Shown piece by piece: positions 1 through 7,276 of a stretch of 14,954 nt of DNA. Location: positions 1 through 14,954 of the forward strand of contig JBKDXM010000021.1 of assembly GCA_046306335.1 (NCBI GenBank). The letters are read 5' to 3'. Both the position numbers and the translations under genes were made by a program. The first letter of the stretch is position 1, and every line of letters begins with the position of its first letter. Below the pieces are notes generated by a model that was not told the origin of the DNA, did no database searches, and saw only the letters and a list, made by a program, of their open reading frames with translations. This DNA comes from UBA2386 sp046306335. GTDB lineage: Bacteria; Planctomycetota; UBA1135; UBA2386.

Positions 1-2025
1 CTCGCGGCCGCCGTCTCCGCCCAGGTCACGCTCGTCGTGCCGCAATCCGCCGCCACCGTCGACGGCAACTCGTCGACTACCTGGCCGTTCGACGTCGCCG
101 CCGCGCGCGTCCTCTACATCTACGACAGCTCGCACTTCACCGGGGCGGGCGTGACCGCGCCGATCCTGATCCAGCAACTGCGCTGGCGTGCGAATGCCTC
201 GACAGCGACGTGGACGGGTTCGTCGGGCACGCTGCAGATCGACATGTCGACGGCGCCGATCGACCACCTCGGCGTGTCGACGACGTGGAACAGCAACCAC
301 GGGGCCAACCGGGCGACGGTCTTCAACGGCGCCTTCACGATCCCGCCCGGTTCCTCGACGGCGGGCGTGCCGGGGCCGTTCTACGTGACCGTCTCGCTGG
401 CGACGCCGTTCCTCTACGACCCGAACGCCGGCGACCTGACCATCGACACGACCCACTTCGGCTTGACGGCGGCGAACACGCCGACGATGGACGCCGTGAC
501 GACCGCGGGCGTCGCCCGGGCGCGCCGCGTCTACAGCGTCGCCAATCCGCCGGCGGCGACGGCGACCGCGTGGACGGGCGAGATGGCGAACGTGATCGAG
601 TTCACGTACGCGCCGGCCGCCGGCCTCATCGCCGGCTTCGACGCCAACGTCACCGGCGGCGCGTCGCCGCTGGCCGTCAACTTCACCAGCACGTCGTTCA
701 GCAGCGCCCCCGGCGGCATCACCGGCTACGCCTGGGACTTCGACGGCGACACCGTCGTCGACAGCACGCTGCCGAACCCGTCGTGGACCTACACGGCGTG
801 CGGCAGCTACTCGGTCACCTTGACGGTCAACGACGGCGTCAACCCGCCGGCCACGCTGACGCGCACGAACTACGTCAACACCGACCGCATCACCGCCAAC
901 TTCAGCACGCAGGTGGTCGCGGCGCAGACGGTGCAGTTCACCGACACGTCGGACATGCCGGCGACGAGCTGGGCCTGGGACCTCGACGGCGACGGCGTGA
1001 CCGACAGCACCCTGCAGAATCCGATCCGGTTCTACGCCGGCGTCAGCCCGGTCAACGTCAGCCTGACGGCCACGCGCCTGTGCGGCCCGGCATCGACGAT
1101 CGTGCGCTCGATCGTGCCGCAGCAGAGCCTGTCGACCAACCTCGCCGCCAACAACGGCGGCTCGTCGCTGTGGACCGTCTACTTCGACGCCAACGTGCTC
1201 AACCCGTCCGGCATCGAGGTCAGCTCGCTGGACGTGATCACCTCGACGGTGAGCGCGCCGTTCACCCTCGACGTCTACCTCAAGCAGGGCAGCTACGTCG
1301 GCAGCGAGTTCGTGCCGGCGGCCTGGACCCAGGTCGGCGTCGCCAGCGGCACGTCGAACGCGGTCGCCAACCAGCCGTCGAACGCCGTGTTGGCGCAGCC
1401 GCTGTACATCCCGCCGGGCCAGTACGGCGTCGCGCTGCGCTACAACGGCGTCAGCCCGCGCTACCTCACCGGTGCCAGCACGTTCGGCAACGGCGACCTG
1501 TCGCTCACCCTCGGCGCGGCGGCCGTCACCACGGCCGGGCCGTTCGCGACCGGCACGCTCAACACGCCGCGCAGCTGGAGCGGCACGCTGTACTACGACT
1601 CGCACAACGTCAACGGCAGCGCCGGCTACGGGTTCTTCGGCAACGGTTGCGCCGGCGCGCTCGGCATGACCAGCATGCCGGCCAGCTCGCAGCCGACGCT
1701 GGGCGGCACGCTGACGGTCGGCCTCGACAACCTGTCGTTCGGCCTCGCCGTGATGGTGATCGGCACCAGCAACACGGCCGGCCCGCTCGGTCCGCTGCCG
1801 CTCGACCTCGGCATCCTCGGCGCGCCGGGCTGCCCGCTGCGCGTCTCGGTCGACGCCACCGACACGGTCGTCGGCGCCGGCGCCACGGCGACGTGGAACT
1901 TCGCGGTGCCGAACGCGCTGCCGCTGTCGGGCGTCAAGCTCTACAACCAGGCCGCCGTGCTCGACGCGAGCAACGCCTTCGGCTTCGTGACCTCGAAGGC
2001 CTACGGCTGGATCCTCGGGTCGTGA
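1..2025 (+). CDS. Secreted PKD-repeat protein, 5' end outside window
   Basis: Reading frame 1 is open from the first base, giving 674 residues. The first twelve codons read LAAAVSAQVTLV, which looks like the end of a signal peptide with cleavage after V-S-A, so the true start lies upstream and the GTG at 37 is not it. Two PKD (polycystic kidney disease, Ig-fold) repeats are visible at about residues 211-293 and 298-373, with the typical cores YAWDFDGD and WAWDLDGDG. A Ser/Thr/Asn-rich beta-type region follows. The last ~135 residues form a domain with Cys at about 550 and 611 and LPLDL and PGCPL motifs, which I associate with secreted proteins of marine Planctomycetes. The protein is probably extracellular or on the cell surface, with a binding or adhesion role. 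No catalytic motif is visible and the substrate is unknown. A strong hairpin follows the stop codon, so the transcript likely ends here. Confidence 0.85.
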   Translation, partial: LAAAVSAQVTLVVPQSAATVDGNSSTTWPFDVAAARVLYIYDSSHFTGAGVTAPILIQQLRWRANASTATWTGSSGTLQIDMSTAPIDHLGVSTTWNSNHGANRATVFNGAFTIPPGSSTAGVPGPFYVTVSLATPFLYDPNAGDLTIDTTHFGLTAANTPTMDAVTTAGVARARRVYSVANPPAATATAWTGEMANVIEFTYAPAAGLIAGFDANVTGGASPLAVNFTSTSFSSAPGGITGYAWDFDGDTVVDSTLPNPSWTYTACGSYSVTLTVNDGVNPPATLTRTNYVNTDRITANFSTQVVAAQTVQFTDTSDMPATSWAWDLDGDGVTDSTLQNPIRFYAGVSPVNVSLTATRLCGPASTIVRSIVPQQSLSTNLAANNGGSSLWTVYFDANVLNPSGIEVSSLDVITSTVSAPFTLDVYLKQGSYVGSEFVPAAWTQVGVASGTSNAVANQPSNAVLAQPLYIPPGQYGVALRYNGVSPRYLTGASTFGNGDLSLTLGAAAVTTAGPFATGTLNTPRSWSGTLYYDSHNVNGSAGYGFFGNGCAGALGMTSMPASSQPTLGGTLTVGLDNLSFGLAVMVIGTSNTAGPLGPLPLDLGILGAPGCPLRVSVDATDTVVGAGATATWNFAVPNALPLSGVKLYNQAAVLDASNAFGFVTSKAYGWILGS

Positions 2026-2066
2026 CGCTGGCGGCGGCGGCGACGGCCGCCGCGTCGATCGAACGC

Positions 2067-2097
2067 ATGCGGGGCGGGCCTGGAGCCCGCCCCGCGT
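2067..2097 (+). terminator. GC-rich terminator-type hairpin after the PKD gene
   Basis: A perfect 9-bp stem, GGGGCGGGC paired with GCCCGCCCC around a CTGGA loop, extends by four more pairs (one G-U) to about 13 bp. It begins about 40 bases after the stop at 2025. There is no real T tract, which is common in very GC-rich genomes. The role as terminator is inferred from position and stem strength. Confidence 0.55.
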
Positions 2098-2158
2098 CGT
2101 TGGCGGCGACCTCGGCCGCGTAGTTGGCGTGCCCGATGGCGGCGCAGGGACGACGGCG

Positions 2159-2164
2159 TAGACT
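2159..2164 (+). promoter_or_regulatory. Putative -10 element (TAGACT)
   Basis: TAGACT lies 34 bases before the ATG at 2199, in a stretch otherwise nearly free of A/T. It matches the TANNNT pattern found before most genes in the window. No convincing -35 is seen at the usual distance; TGGCGG at 2137 is the closest. The predicted 5' leader would be about 25-30 bases with no Shine-Dalgarno sequence. Confidence 0.35.
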
Positions 2165-2198
2165 GCCGCGCCCCGCCCAGGCACCGATCGACCCCACG

Positions 2199-4733
2199 AT
2201 GACCCGGAACCTCCGTCGCGTCTCCCTGCTCGCCGGCCTCGCGCTGGCCCTCGCCGTCCGTCCCGCCGCCGCGCAGGACGCCTTCGCCAAGGAGGAGCAG
2301 GACCTGATCAAGGCGTGCGTGAGCACGCTGTCGAACTTCGCCAGCACCGCCAAGTCGCAGAAGGTCGGCCAGCGCGCCAAGCAGGCCTACGACCTCGTGC
2401 TGCAGTACGACCCGAACCAGCCGGGCGCGCGCGGCGAGCTGGGCTTCAAGAAGGAGAAGGACCAGTGGGTGGCGCTGCCGCCCGAGAAGCGCAAGAAGTG
2501 GGTCGACAAGGCCAGCTACGAGGGGCGCTTCAAGGTCATGGACGAGTGGGCCAAGACCTCGGTCAAGCTCGGCGACCAGCACAAGAAGCTCGGCCTCAAG
2601 CTGAAGGAAGCGGGCAATGCGGTGCGGGCGACCTTCCACCTGGAGAAGGCCGTCTACTACAACCCGATGGACAAGGAGGCCAACCTCGCGCTGGGCTACA
2701 AGGAAGGCCCCGGCTTCTTCGGCACCGAGCCGCAGATCGCGATGGCGCTGAAGATGAAGGAGATCGAGAAGCGCGCGGTCGAGCTGGCGCGCAAGGAGTA
2801 CCCGGTCACGCAGCTGCCCGAGGCGGAGATGCCGGCGGAGCTGGTGGCACTGCGCGACGCCGCGCCCGACTGGATGAAGAAGCCGAACTTCAACATCTTC
2901 GGCGCCAAGTCGGAGAACTTCACGGTGTGGACGCGCGGCACGCAGGAGATGGCCGACAACGCCGTCAAGTGGGCCGAGCGCGCCGTCGAGTTCGGCGTCT
3001 ACCTGATGGGCGAGGACATGGCCAAGCGCCTGCGCTTCCGCGAGCGCGCCATCGGCAGCTATTCGTGGCACGCCTTCCTGGCGACCGAGCGCGAGCGCGA
3101 AGTGTTCCTGGAGGCCAATCCCGCCGTGCGCGGCGGCGGCGACGTCAAGGCGGCGATGCGCTTCGCCAACAACGAATGGCGCAGCACGAACGGCCCCGCC
3201 GTGCTCAAGGTCGGCGGCTCGCCGCGCCAGATCCAGGACAGCCTCGTCGCCTACGTGACGTTCACCGGGCTGCTCGCCGGCCGCAACGACGGCGTCGGCC
3301 AGGGCATCGTGCACGCGGTGACGTGGTACATGAAGGCCACGTCGATCTCGCGCTGGGGCGCGCTGCCCGAGGGCACGCAGGGCGACGACGCGCTCGAGCT
3401 GCCGGAGGGCACCAACTGGTGGATGCGCACCGTGCGCGACCAGGCGATGTCGAACCAGGACTGGGCGCTGGGGCAGGTGCCGCGCGAGAAGCTGTCGCGC
3501 TTCCGCAACGACTGCCGCCTCAAGGCCTGGAGCATGATGACCTGGATGATGGCGGCCTATCCGGACAAGTGGCTGCCGTTCTTCCTGGCGCTGCCGGACG
3601 CCGACAAGCAGGTGCCGACGCTCGAGCAGATCGAGGAGGTCGTCGTCAAGGTGTTCGGCAAGTCGAGCGAGGCGATCGACGCCGAGTGGCGCGAGTGGGC
3701 GCGCGGCGACTCCGGCGTGGCGTTCGGCACCGGCTACGGCCCGCCGCTGCTGCCCGAGCGCCCGAGCAAGGAGGAACTGGCGGCGCTCGACCGCATCAAC
3801 CAGGTGCGCATGCAGCCGATCGGCTTCGTGTTCCCGACGTCGGGCAACATGACGGAGGGCAAGTTCGTGCCGCTGACCGAGTGCGAGATGGACGCCGAGA
3901 CGTCGATCGGCACCGACCTGCACGCCAAGTACGTGATGAACCACCGCGAGCTCGCCGACAAGAACGGCCCGGACATCCACGAGGAGGACCCGGCGCACGA
4001 GGACTTCACCCGCCGCGGCCAGCAGGCCGGCAGCGGCAACATCGTGACGGTCAAGGGCCAGCGCGGCGCCGAGTTCGCGCGCGACTCGGTCGACGGCTGG
4101 ATCGGCACGCCGTACCACCGCTTCCCGATGCTGCGGCACAACATCAAGCGCCTGGGCTTCGCCTACCTGACCGACACGGACTTCTCGGTCGGCGTGCTCG
4201 ACATGGGCTCGATGGAGGAGCCGTACGACCCGGCGACGAGCCCGAACTGGGTGGTGTGGCCGCCGCACAACCACGTCGGCGTGCCGACGGCGTTCCCGTC
4301 GTTCGAGAACCCGAACCCGCTCGAAGACCTGCCCGAGGGGCAGAACGACGTCCGCGACTGCGGCTACACGATCAGCGTGCAGTTCAGCAACGAGATGCAG
4401 AAGCGCCTGGGCGAGTCGTCGATCTCGCTGTGGGAGGCCAACAAGGGCGGCAAGCAGCCGCTGAAGAACTACTGCGCCAAGGGCCAGGAGGACTACACCG
4501 CGTGGATGGCGCGCGGCAAGAAGGAGGTGCCATGCCACGTCCACACGCCGAACGTCCCGCTCAACAAGAAGCAGGACCGTCGCGACGTGCTGTTCGCGCT
4601 GCCCAAGCAGCACCTGGAACCCAACAAGCACTACCAGGTCCGCTGCCTGCTGCAGGTCGGCACCGCCGACCCGCTGTGGTTCTTCTGGGAGTTCACCACC
4701 GGCTCGTCGGGCCGCGACCTCAAGCTGAAGTGA
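2199..4733 (+). CDS. Secreted multidomain protein: TPR-like, inactive peptidase-like, CAP/SCP, Ig-like
   Basis: The protein has 844 residues. The frame is open further upstream, but ATG 2199 is chosen because it opens a clear signal peptide (MTRNLRR, then Leu/Ala-rich, ending AAAQD). Residues ~25-185 are helical and Lys-rich with TPR-like phrases (AYDLVLQYDPNQPGARGELG; AVYYNPMDKEANLALG). Residues ~230-520 resemble the gluzincin-type proteins at 9756 and 11438 in layout. At the place expected for HExxH, however, the sequence is HAVTW (His372), so the zinc site appears lost. Residues ~525-665 look like a CAP/SCP/PR-1 domain: DRINQVR at the front, HAKYVMNH, IHEEDP, GSGNIV (for the usual EN motif) and GTPYHR. 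The last ~115 residues resemble a bacterial Ig-like domain (FSNEM ... LPKQHLEPNKHYQV). CAP domains bind lipids, glycans or peptides extracellularly; the exact role here is unknown. It appears to be a single-gene unit between two hairpins. Confidence 0.8.
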   Translation: MTRNLRRVSLLAGLALALAVRPAAAQDAFAKEEQDLIKACVSTLSNFASTAKSQKVGQRAKQAYDLVLQYDPNQPGARGELGFKKEKDQWVALPPEKRKKWVDKASYEGRFKVMDEWAKTSVKLGDQHKKLGLKLKEAGNAVRATFHLEKAVYYNPMDKEANLALGYKEGPGFFGTEPQIAMALKMKEIEKRAVELARKEYPVTQLPEAEMPAELVALRDAAPDWMKKPNFNIFGAKSENFTVWTRGTQEMADNAVKWAERAVEFGVYLMGEDMAKRLRFRERAIGSYSWHAFLATEREREVFLEANPAVRGGGDVKAAMRFANNEWRSTNGPAVLKVGGSPRQIQDSLVAYVTFTGLLAGRNDGVGQGIVHAVTWYMKATSISRWGALPEGTQGDDALELPEGTNWWMRTVRDQAMSNQDWALGQVPREKLSRFRNDCRLKAWSMMTWMMAAYPDKWLPFFLALPDADKQVPTLEQIEEVVVKVFGKSSEAIDAEWREWARGDSGVAFGTGYGPPLLPERPSKEELAALDRINQVRMQPIGFVFPTSGNMTEGKFVPLTECEMDAETSIGTDLHAKYVMNHRELADKNGPDIHEEDPAHEDFTRRGQQAGSGNIVTVKGQRGAEFARDSVDGWIGTPYHRFPMLRHNIKRLGFAYLTDTDFSVGVLDMGSMEEPYDPATSPNWVVWPPHNHVGVPTAFPSFENPNPLEDLPEGQNDVRDCGYTISVQFSNEMQKRLGESSISLWEANKGGKQPLKNYCAKGQEDYTAWMARGKKEVPCHVHTPNVPLNKKQDRRDVLFALPKQHLEPNKHYQVRCLLQVGTADPLWFFWEFTTGSSGRDLKLK

Positions 4734-4752
4734 CGCCGAAGGCCTGATGCCA

Positions 4753-4778
4753 CGGGCGGCGGCCGCGGCCGCCGCCCG
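4753..4778 (+). terminator. Perfect 26-bp GC palindrome after the CAP-domain gene
   Basis: Positions 4753-4765 (CGGGCGGCGGCCG) are the exact reverse complement of 4766-4778. The palindrome lies 20 bases after the stop at 4733. Folded in RNA it gives an 11-bp all-GC stem with a 4-base loop. No T tract follows. A terminator is the likeliest role from its position, and being symmetrical it could act on either strand. Confidence 0.5.
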
Positions 4779-4785
4779 GGCGCGC

Positions 4786-4814
4786 TTGCATCGCGCGGGG
4801 GAGGGCTCCACGAT
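4786..4814 (+). promoter_or_regulatory. Weak candidate promoter for the aldolase gene
   Basis: TTGCAT (4786-4791) and CACGAT (4809-4814) are 17 bases apart, which is the spacing of a housekeeping sigma promoter. The -35 half is good and the -10 half poor. This is the only gene start in the window without a nearby TANNNT hexamer. The leader would be about 40 bases. Confidence 0.25.
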
Positions 4815-4861
4815 CGCCGCCTTCCCCCCTGCGGCCCGGAGCGGGCCGCCCCAACCGATCC

Positions 4862-5782
4862 ATGAGCAAGCGCGTCGACGAGATCCTCAGCTGGTACGAG
4901 TCCGACAACCCCGGCGTCCTGAAGAACCTGCGGTGGATGATGGACACCGGTGCCCTGGCGGGCACCGGCAAGTTCGTCATCCTGCCGGTGGACCAGGGCT
5001 TCGAGCACGGCCCGGCGCGGTCGTTCGCCAAGAACCCGGCCGGCTACGACCCGTACTACCACTTCGAGCTGGCGATCGAGTCCGGCTGCAACGCCTACGC
5101 CGCGCCGCTCGGCTTCCTCGAGGCCGGCGCGCGCAAGTTCGCGGGCCGTATCCCGCTGATCCTCAAGCTCAACAACAGCGACTCGCTGTACGGCCCGAAG
5201 GACCCGAAGCCCGCGATCACCGGCTCGGTCAAGGACGCCCTGCGCCTGGGCTGCGCCGCGATCGGCTTCACGATCTACCCGGGCAGCAGCCAGCGCGACG
5301 CCATGTACATGGAGCTGCGCAAGATCAGCGAGGAGGCGAAGGAAGCCGGCCTCGCGGTCGTGGTGTGGAGCTACCCGCGCGGCACGGCGCTGAGCAAGCA
5401 GGGCGAGACCGCGATCGACGTCGCCGCCTACGCGGCGCAGATCGCCGCCCAGCTCGGCGCGCACATCATCAAGGTCAAGCCGGCGACCGAGCACCTGGAG
5501 CAGGAAGCGGCCAAGAAGGTCTACGAGAGCGAGAAGATCGCCGTCGGTTCGCTGGCCGAGCGCACGCGCCACGTCGTGCAGGCGGCGTTCGGCGGCCGCC
5601 GCATCGTCATCTTCTCGGGCGGCGAGGCGAAGGGCACCGACGAGGTGCTGGCCGAGATCAAGGGCCTCGCCGACGGCGGCTCCTTCGGCTCGATCATGGG
5701 CCGCAACGCCTTCCAGCGCCCGAAGGCCGACGCGCTGAAGCTGCTGAAGAGCGTGCAGGACATCTACCGCGCCGCGAAGTGA
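4862..5782 (+). CDS. fbaB: Class I fructose-bisphosphate aldolase (DhnA/FbaB type)
   Basis: A 306-residue cytoplasmic enzyme, normal in length for bacterial class I aldolases of the DhnA family. The family reversibly splits fructose 1,6-bisphosphate into dihydroxyacetone phosphate and glyceraldehyde 3-phosphate in glycolysis and gluconeogenesis, using a Schiff-base lysine and no metal. Visible family features are LPVDQGFEHGP (residues 41-51), the NNSDSLYGPKDP stretch, GFTIYPGS, WSYPRGT, the HIIKVKPAT strand whose Lys204 or Lys206 should be the Schiff-base residue, and the phosphate-binding SGGEAKG (252-258) with GSIMGRN near the end. ATG 4862 fits the family N-terminus; the frame is open upstream, but that part is low-complexity Ala/Arg. 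No Shine-Dalgarno sequence is seen. Flanking hairpins at 4753 and 5824 suggest a single-gene transcript. Family assignment is firm; the physiological direction is not visible. Confidence 0.93.
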   Translation: MSKRVDEILSWYESDNPGVLKNLRWMMDTGALAGTGKFVILPVDQGFEHGPARSFAKNPAGYDPYYHFELAIESGCNAYAAPLGFLEAGARKFAGRIPLILKLNNSDSLYGPKDPKPAITGSVKDALRLGCAAIGFTIYPGSSQRDAMYMELRKISEEAKEAGLAVVVWSYPRGTALSKQGETAIDVAAYAAQIAAQLGAHIIKVKPATEHLEQEAAKKVYESEKIAVGSLAERTRHVVQAAFGGRRIVIFSGGEAKGTDEVLAEIKGLADGGSFGSIMGRNAFQRPKADALKLLKSVQDIYRAAK

Positions 5783-5823
5783 CGCCGGCGCGCCAGCGCC
5801 CGCGGCGGTGACGGCCGCCCGCG

Positions 5824-5843
5824 CCGGCCGCCGCTGCGGCCGG
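5824..5843 (+). terminator. Terminator-type hairpin after fbaB
   Basis: CCGGCCGC (5824-5831) pairs perfectly with GCGGCCGG (5836-5843) around a CGCT loop, 41 bases after the aldolase stop. There is no T tract. It lies directly upstream of the putative -10 at 5858, so it may separate the two units. Confidence 0.4.
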
Positions 5844-5857
5844 GTGCGCGGCGGCGT

Positions 5858-5863
5858 TACGCT
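5858..5863 (+). promoter_or_regulatory. Putative -10 element (TACGCT), 8 bases before start
   Basis: TACGCT ends 8 bases before ATG 5872. With usual -10 spacing, transcription would begin at or within a few bases of the start codon, so the mRNA would be leaderless or nearly so. No clear -35 element is seen. Confidence 0.35.
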
Positions 5864-5871
5864 GGCTACCA

Positions 5872-7170
5872 ATGGTGTCCGCGCGCGCATGGCCGTTGCT
5901 GCTGTTCCCGCTCTGGCTGTCCACCGTCGTCGCCGCGCAGGCCGCCGCGCCGGCCGCCGCGCCGCCGGCCCCGGCCGCCGGCTCCGTGCCCGCCCTGCGC
6001 GGCCGCGTCGAGACGCACGGCGGCCTGACCGTGCTGCGCACGTGGGGCACGCCCGACGAGCGCGGGTACGCCCACGGCCGGCTGCTCGCCGACCGCATCG
6101 CCGCCACCGCGCTGCCCGAGTTCGGCGCGCGCTTCGGCCGCAAGCCGGGGCTGCTGCTGCAGGCGCGCGCGATGCTGCCGCGCCTGATCGAGCTGCCCGA
6201 CGACGTGAAGGCCGAGCTGGCGGCACTGTGGCGCGGCGTCGTCGACAGCAAGGTCGCGCTGCGCCTCGACGACCTCGACCGCGACTTCGACTTCGTCGAC
6301 CTGCAGATCGTCACGGCGCTCGACGTCTTCGGGCTCATGGGCTGCAGCAGCTTCACCGTCTGGGGCGAGCAGGCCGTCGGCGGCGGCGTCATGACGGCGC
6401 GCAACTTCGACTGGCCGTTCACCGGCGCGCACATGCTCGACCAGACCATCGTGCACGTGGCGCACCTGGAGAACGGCCGCGCCGTCGCCGCGGTGACGTG
6501 GCCCGGCTACCTCGGCGCGGTCACCGGCGTCAGCAGCGACGGCATGATGGCTTCGCTGCACGTCGGCTCGGCGAAGGTCAGCCTGTCCCCGGAGCCGTCG
6601 TCGTGGCCGTCGGCGATCGCGGCGCGCGCGATCCTGGCGCACGGCGCCGGCGAGGCCGAGGCGACGTTCGCCAAGGCGGCCGAGCTGCTCGGCCAGACGA
6701 GTCCGCCGGTCGGCTTCATGACGCACGTGACGCTGCCGGTCGCGCCGGCGGGCGGCGCGCCGACGCGCGTGTTCGAGGCCGACGTCAAGTCGGCCGTGCC
6801 GCACGCGCACGACGGCGGGCCGCTGGTGCTGACCAACCACTTCCGCACGCGTGCGGACGGTCGCAAGGCCAGCGGCGACAGCGTCGGCCGCCAGAAGCAG
6901 CTCGACGCCGGCATCGCCGGCTGCATCGACGCCGGCGACCGCAAGGTCGACGTCGCCGAGGCGTGGACGATGCTGCAGTCGGTCGAGCGCGGCGGCAGCA
7001 ACGCCTTCGGCACGCTGCACGCGCTGGTGTTCCGCCACGAGCCGTGGCTGTTCGAATTGCGCGTCGGCGCGGTGCAGGGCGGCAAGGTCGTCGCCGCGCC
7101 GTCGAGCCCGCGCCGGCACGCGCTGACGCGCGCGCAGCTGTTCGCCGACGGCGAGACGCTGCCGCGCTGA
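5872..7170 (+). CDS. Secreted C45 / acyl-CoA:6-APA acyltransferase-like Ntn-hydrolase
   Basis: The protein has 432 residues. ATG 5872 opens a signal peptide (MVSARAW, then a Leu/Phe/Trp-rich core, then AAQAAAP), followed by a Pro/Ala linker. The mature part has GYAHGRLLADRI (about 65-76), then GCSSF with Cys158, then GVMTARNFDW (172-181), and later TNHF. This is the pattern of the C45 peptidase/penicillin acyltransferase family. These Ntn-hydrolases cut themselves before the catalytic Cys, here expected between Gly157 and Cys158, to expose an N-terminal nucleophile. Known relatives hydrolyse or transfer acyl groups on amides, including isopenicillin N acyltransferase and phospholipase B-like proteins. 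The substrate cannot be told from sequence. The export signal places it outside the cytoplasm, which argues against a CoA-dependent reaction and for an amidase. The neighbouring genes give no pathway clue. Confidence 0.82.
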   Translation: MVSARAWPLLLFPLWLSTVVAAQAAAPAAAPPAPAAGSVPALRGRVETHGGLTVLRTWGTPDERGYAHGRLLADRIAATALPEFGARFGRKPGLLLQARAMLPRLIELPDDVKAELAALWRGVVDSKVALRLDDLDRDFDFVDLQIVTALDVFGLMGCSSFTVWGEQAVGGGVMTARNFDWPFTGAHMLDQTIVHVAHLENGRAVAAVTWPGYLGAVTGVSSDGMMASLHVGSAKVSLSPEPSSWPSAIAARAILAHGAGEAEATFAKAAELLGQTSPPVGFMTHVTLPVAPAGGAPTRVFEADVKSAVPHAHDGGPLVLTNHFRTRADGRKASGDSVGRQKQLDAGIAGCIDAGDRKVDVAEAWTMLQSVERGGSNAFGTLHALVFRHEPWLFELRVGAVQGGKVVAAPSSPRRHALTRAQLFADGETLPR

Positions 7171-7180
7171 GCGGCGCGCG

Positions 7181-7195
7181 TCCGATGCCATCGGA
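7181..7195 (+). terminator. Small hairpin after the C45 gene
   Basis: TCCGAT and ATCGGA form a perfect 6-bp stem with a GCC loop, 10 bases after the stop at 7170. It is flanked by GCGCGCG on the left and CGCGCGG on the right, which could extend the stem past a 4-base bulge. No T tract is present. The terminator role is tentative. Confidence 0.3.
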
Positions 7196-7241
7196 AGGTC
7201 GCGCGGCGGGAATTCGCGCCGCCCGTGCCGCCGCAGCGGGC

Positions 7242-7247
7242 TACCCT
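7242..7247 (+). promoter_or_regulatory. Putative -10 element (TACCCT)
   Basis: TACCCT ends 29 bases before ATG 7277, giving a predicted leader of about 22 bases without a Shine-Dalgarno sequence. No clear -35 element is seen at the usual spacing. Confidence 0.28.
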
Positions 7248-7276
7248 TCTGCCCCGATCCGCTCGTCCGTGCCCGC

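Noticed and set aside
37..39. GTG as the start of the PKD-repeat protein
   Set aside because: The frame is open to base 1, and the codons before 37 encode the end of a signal peptide, so the gene begins upstream of the window.
210..2123. Second + strand frame overlapping the PKD gene
   Set aside because: Its translation is an Arg/Gly/His-rich shadow without recognisable domains; the PKD and C-terminal domain matches are in the other frame.
2001..4811. Long open frames on the opposite strand across the CAP-domain gene and elsewhere
   Set aside because: They are Arg/Ala/Val/Leu-rich low-complexity shadows expected in very GC-rich DNA, show no family motifs or signal peptides, and overlap well-supported genes.
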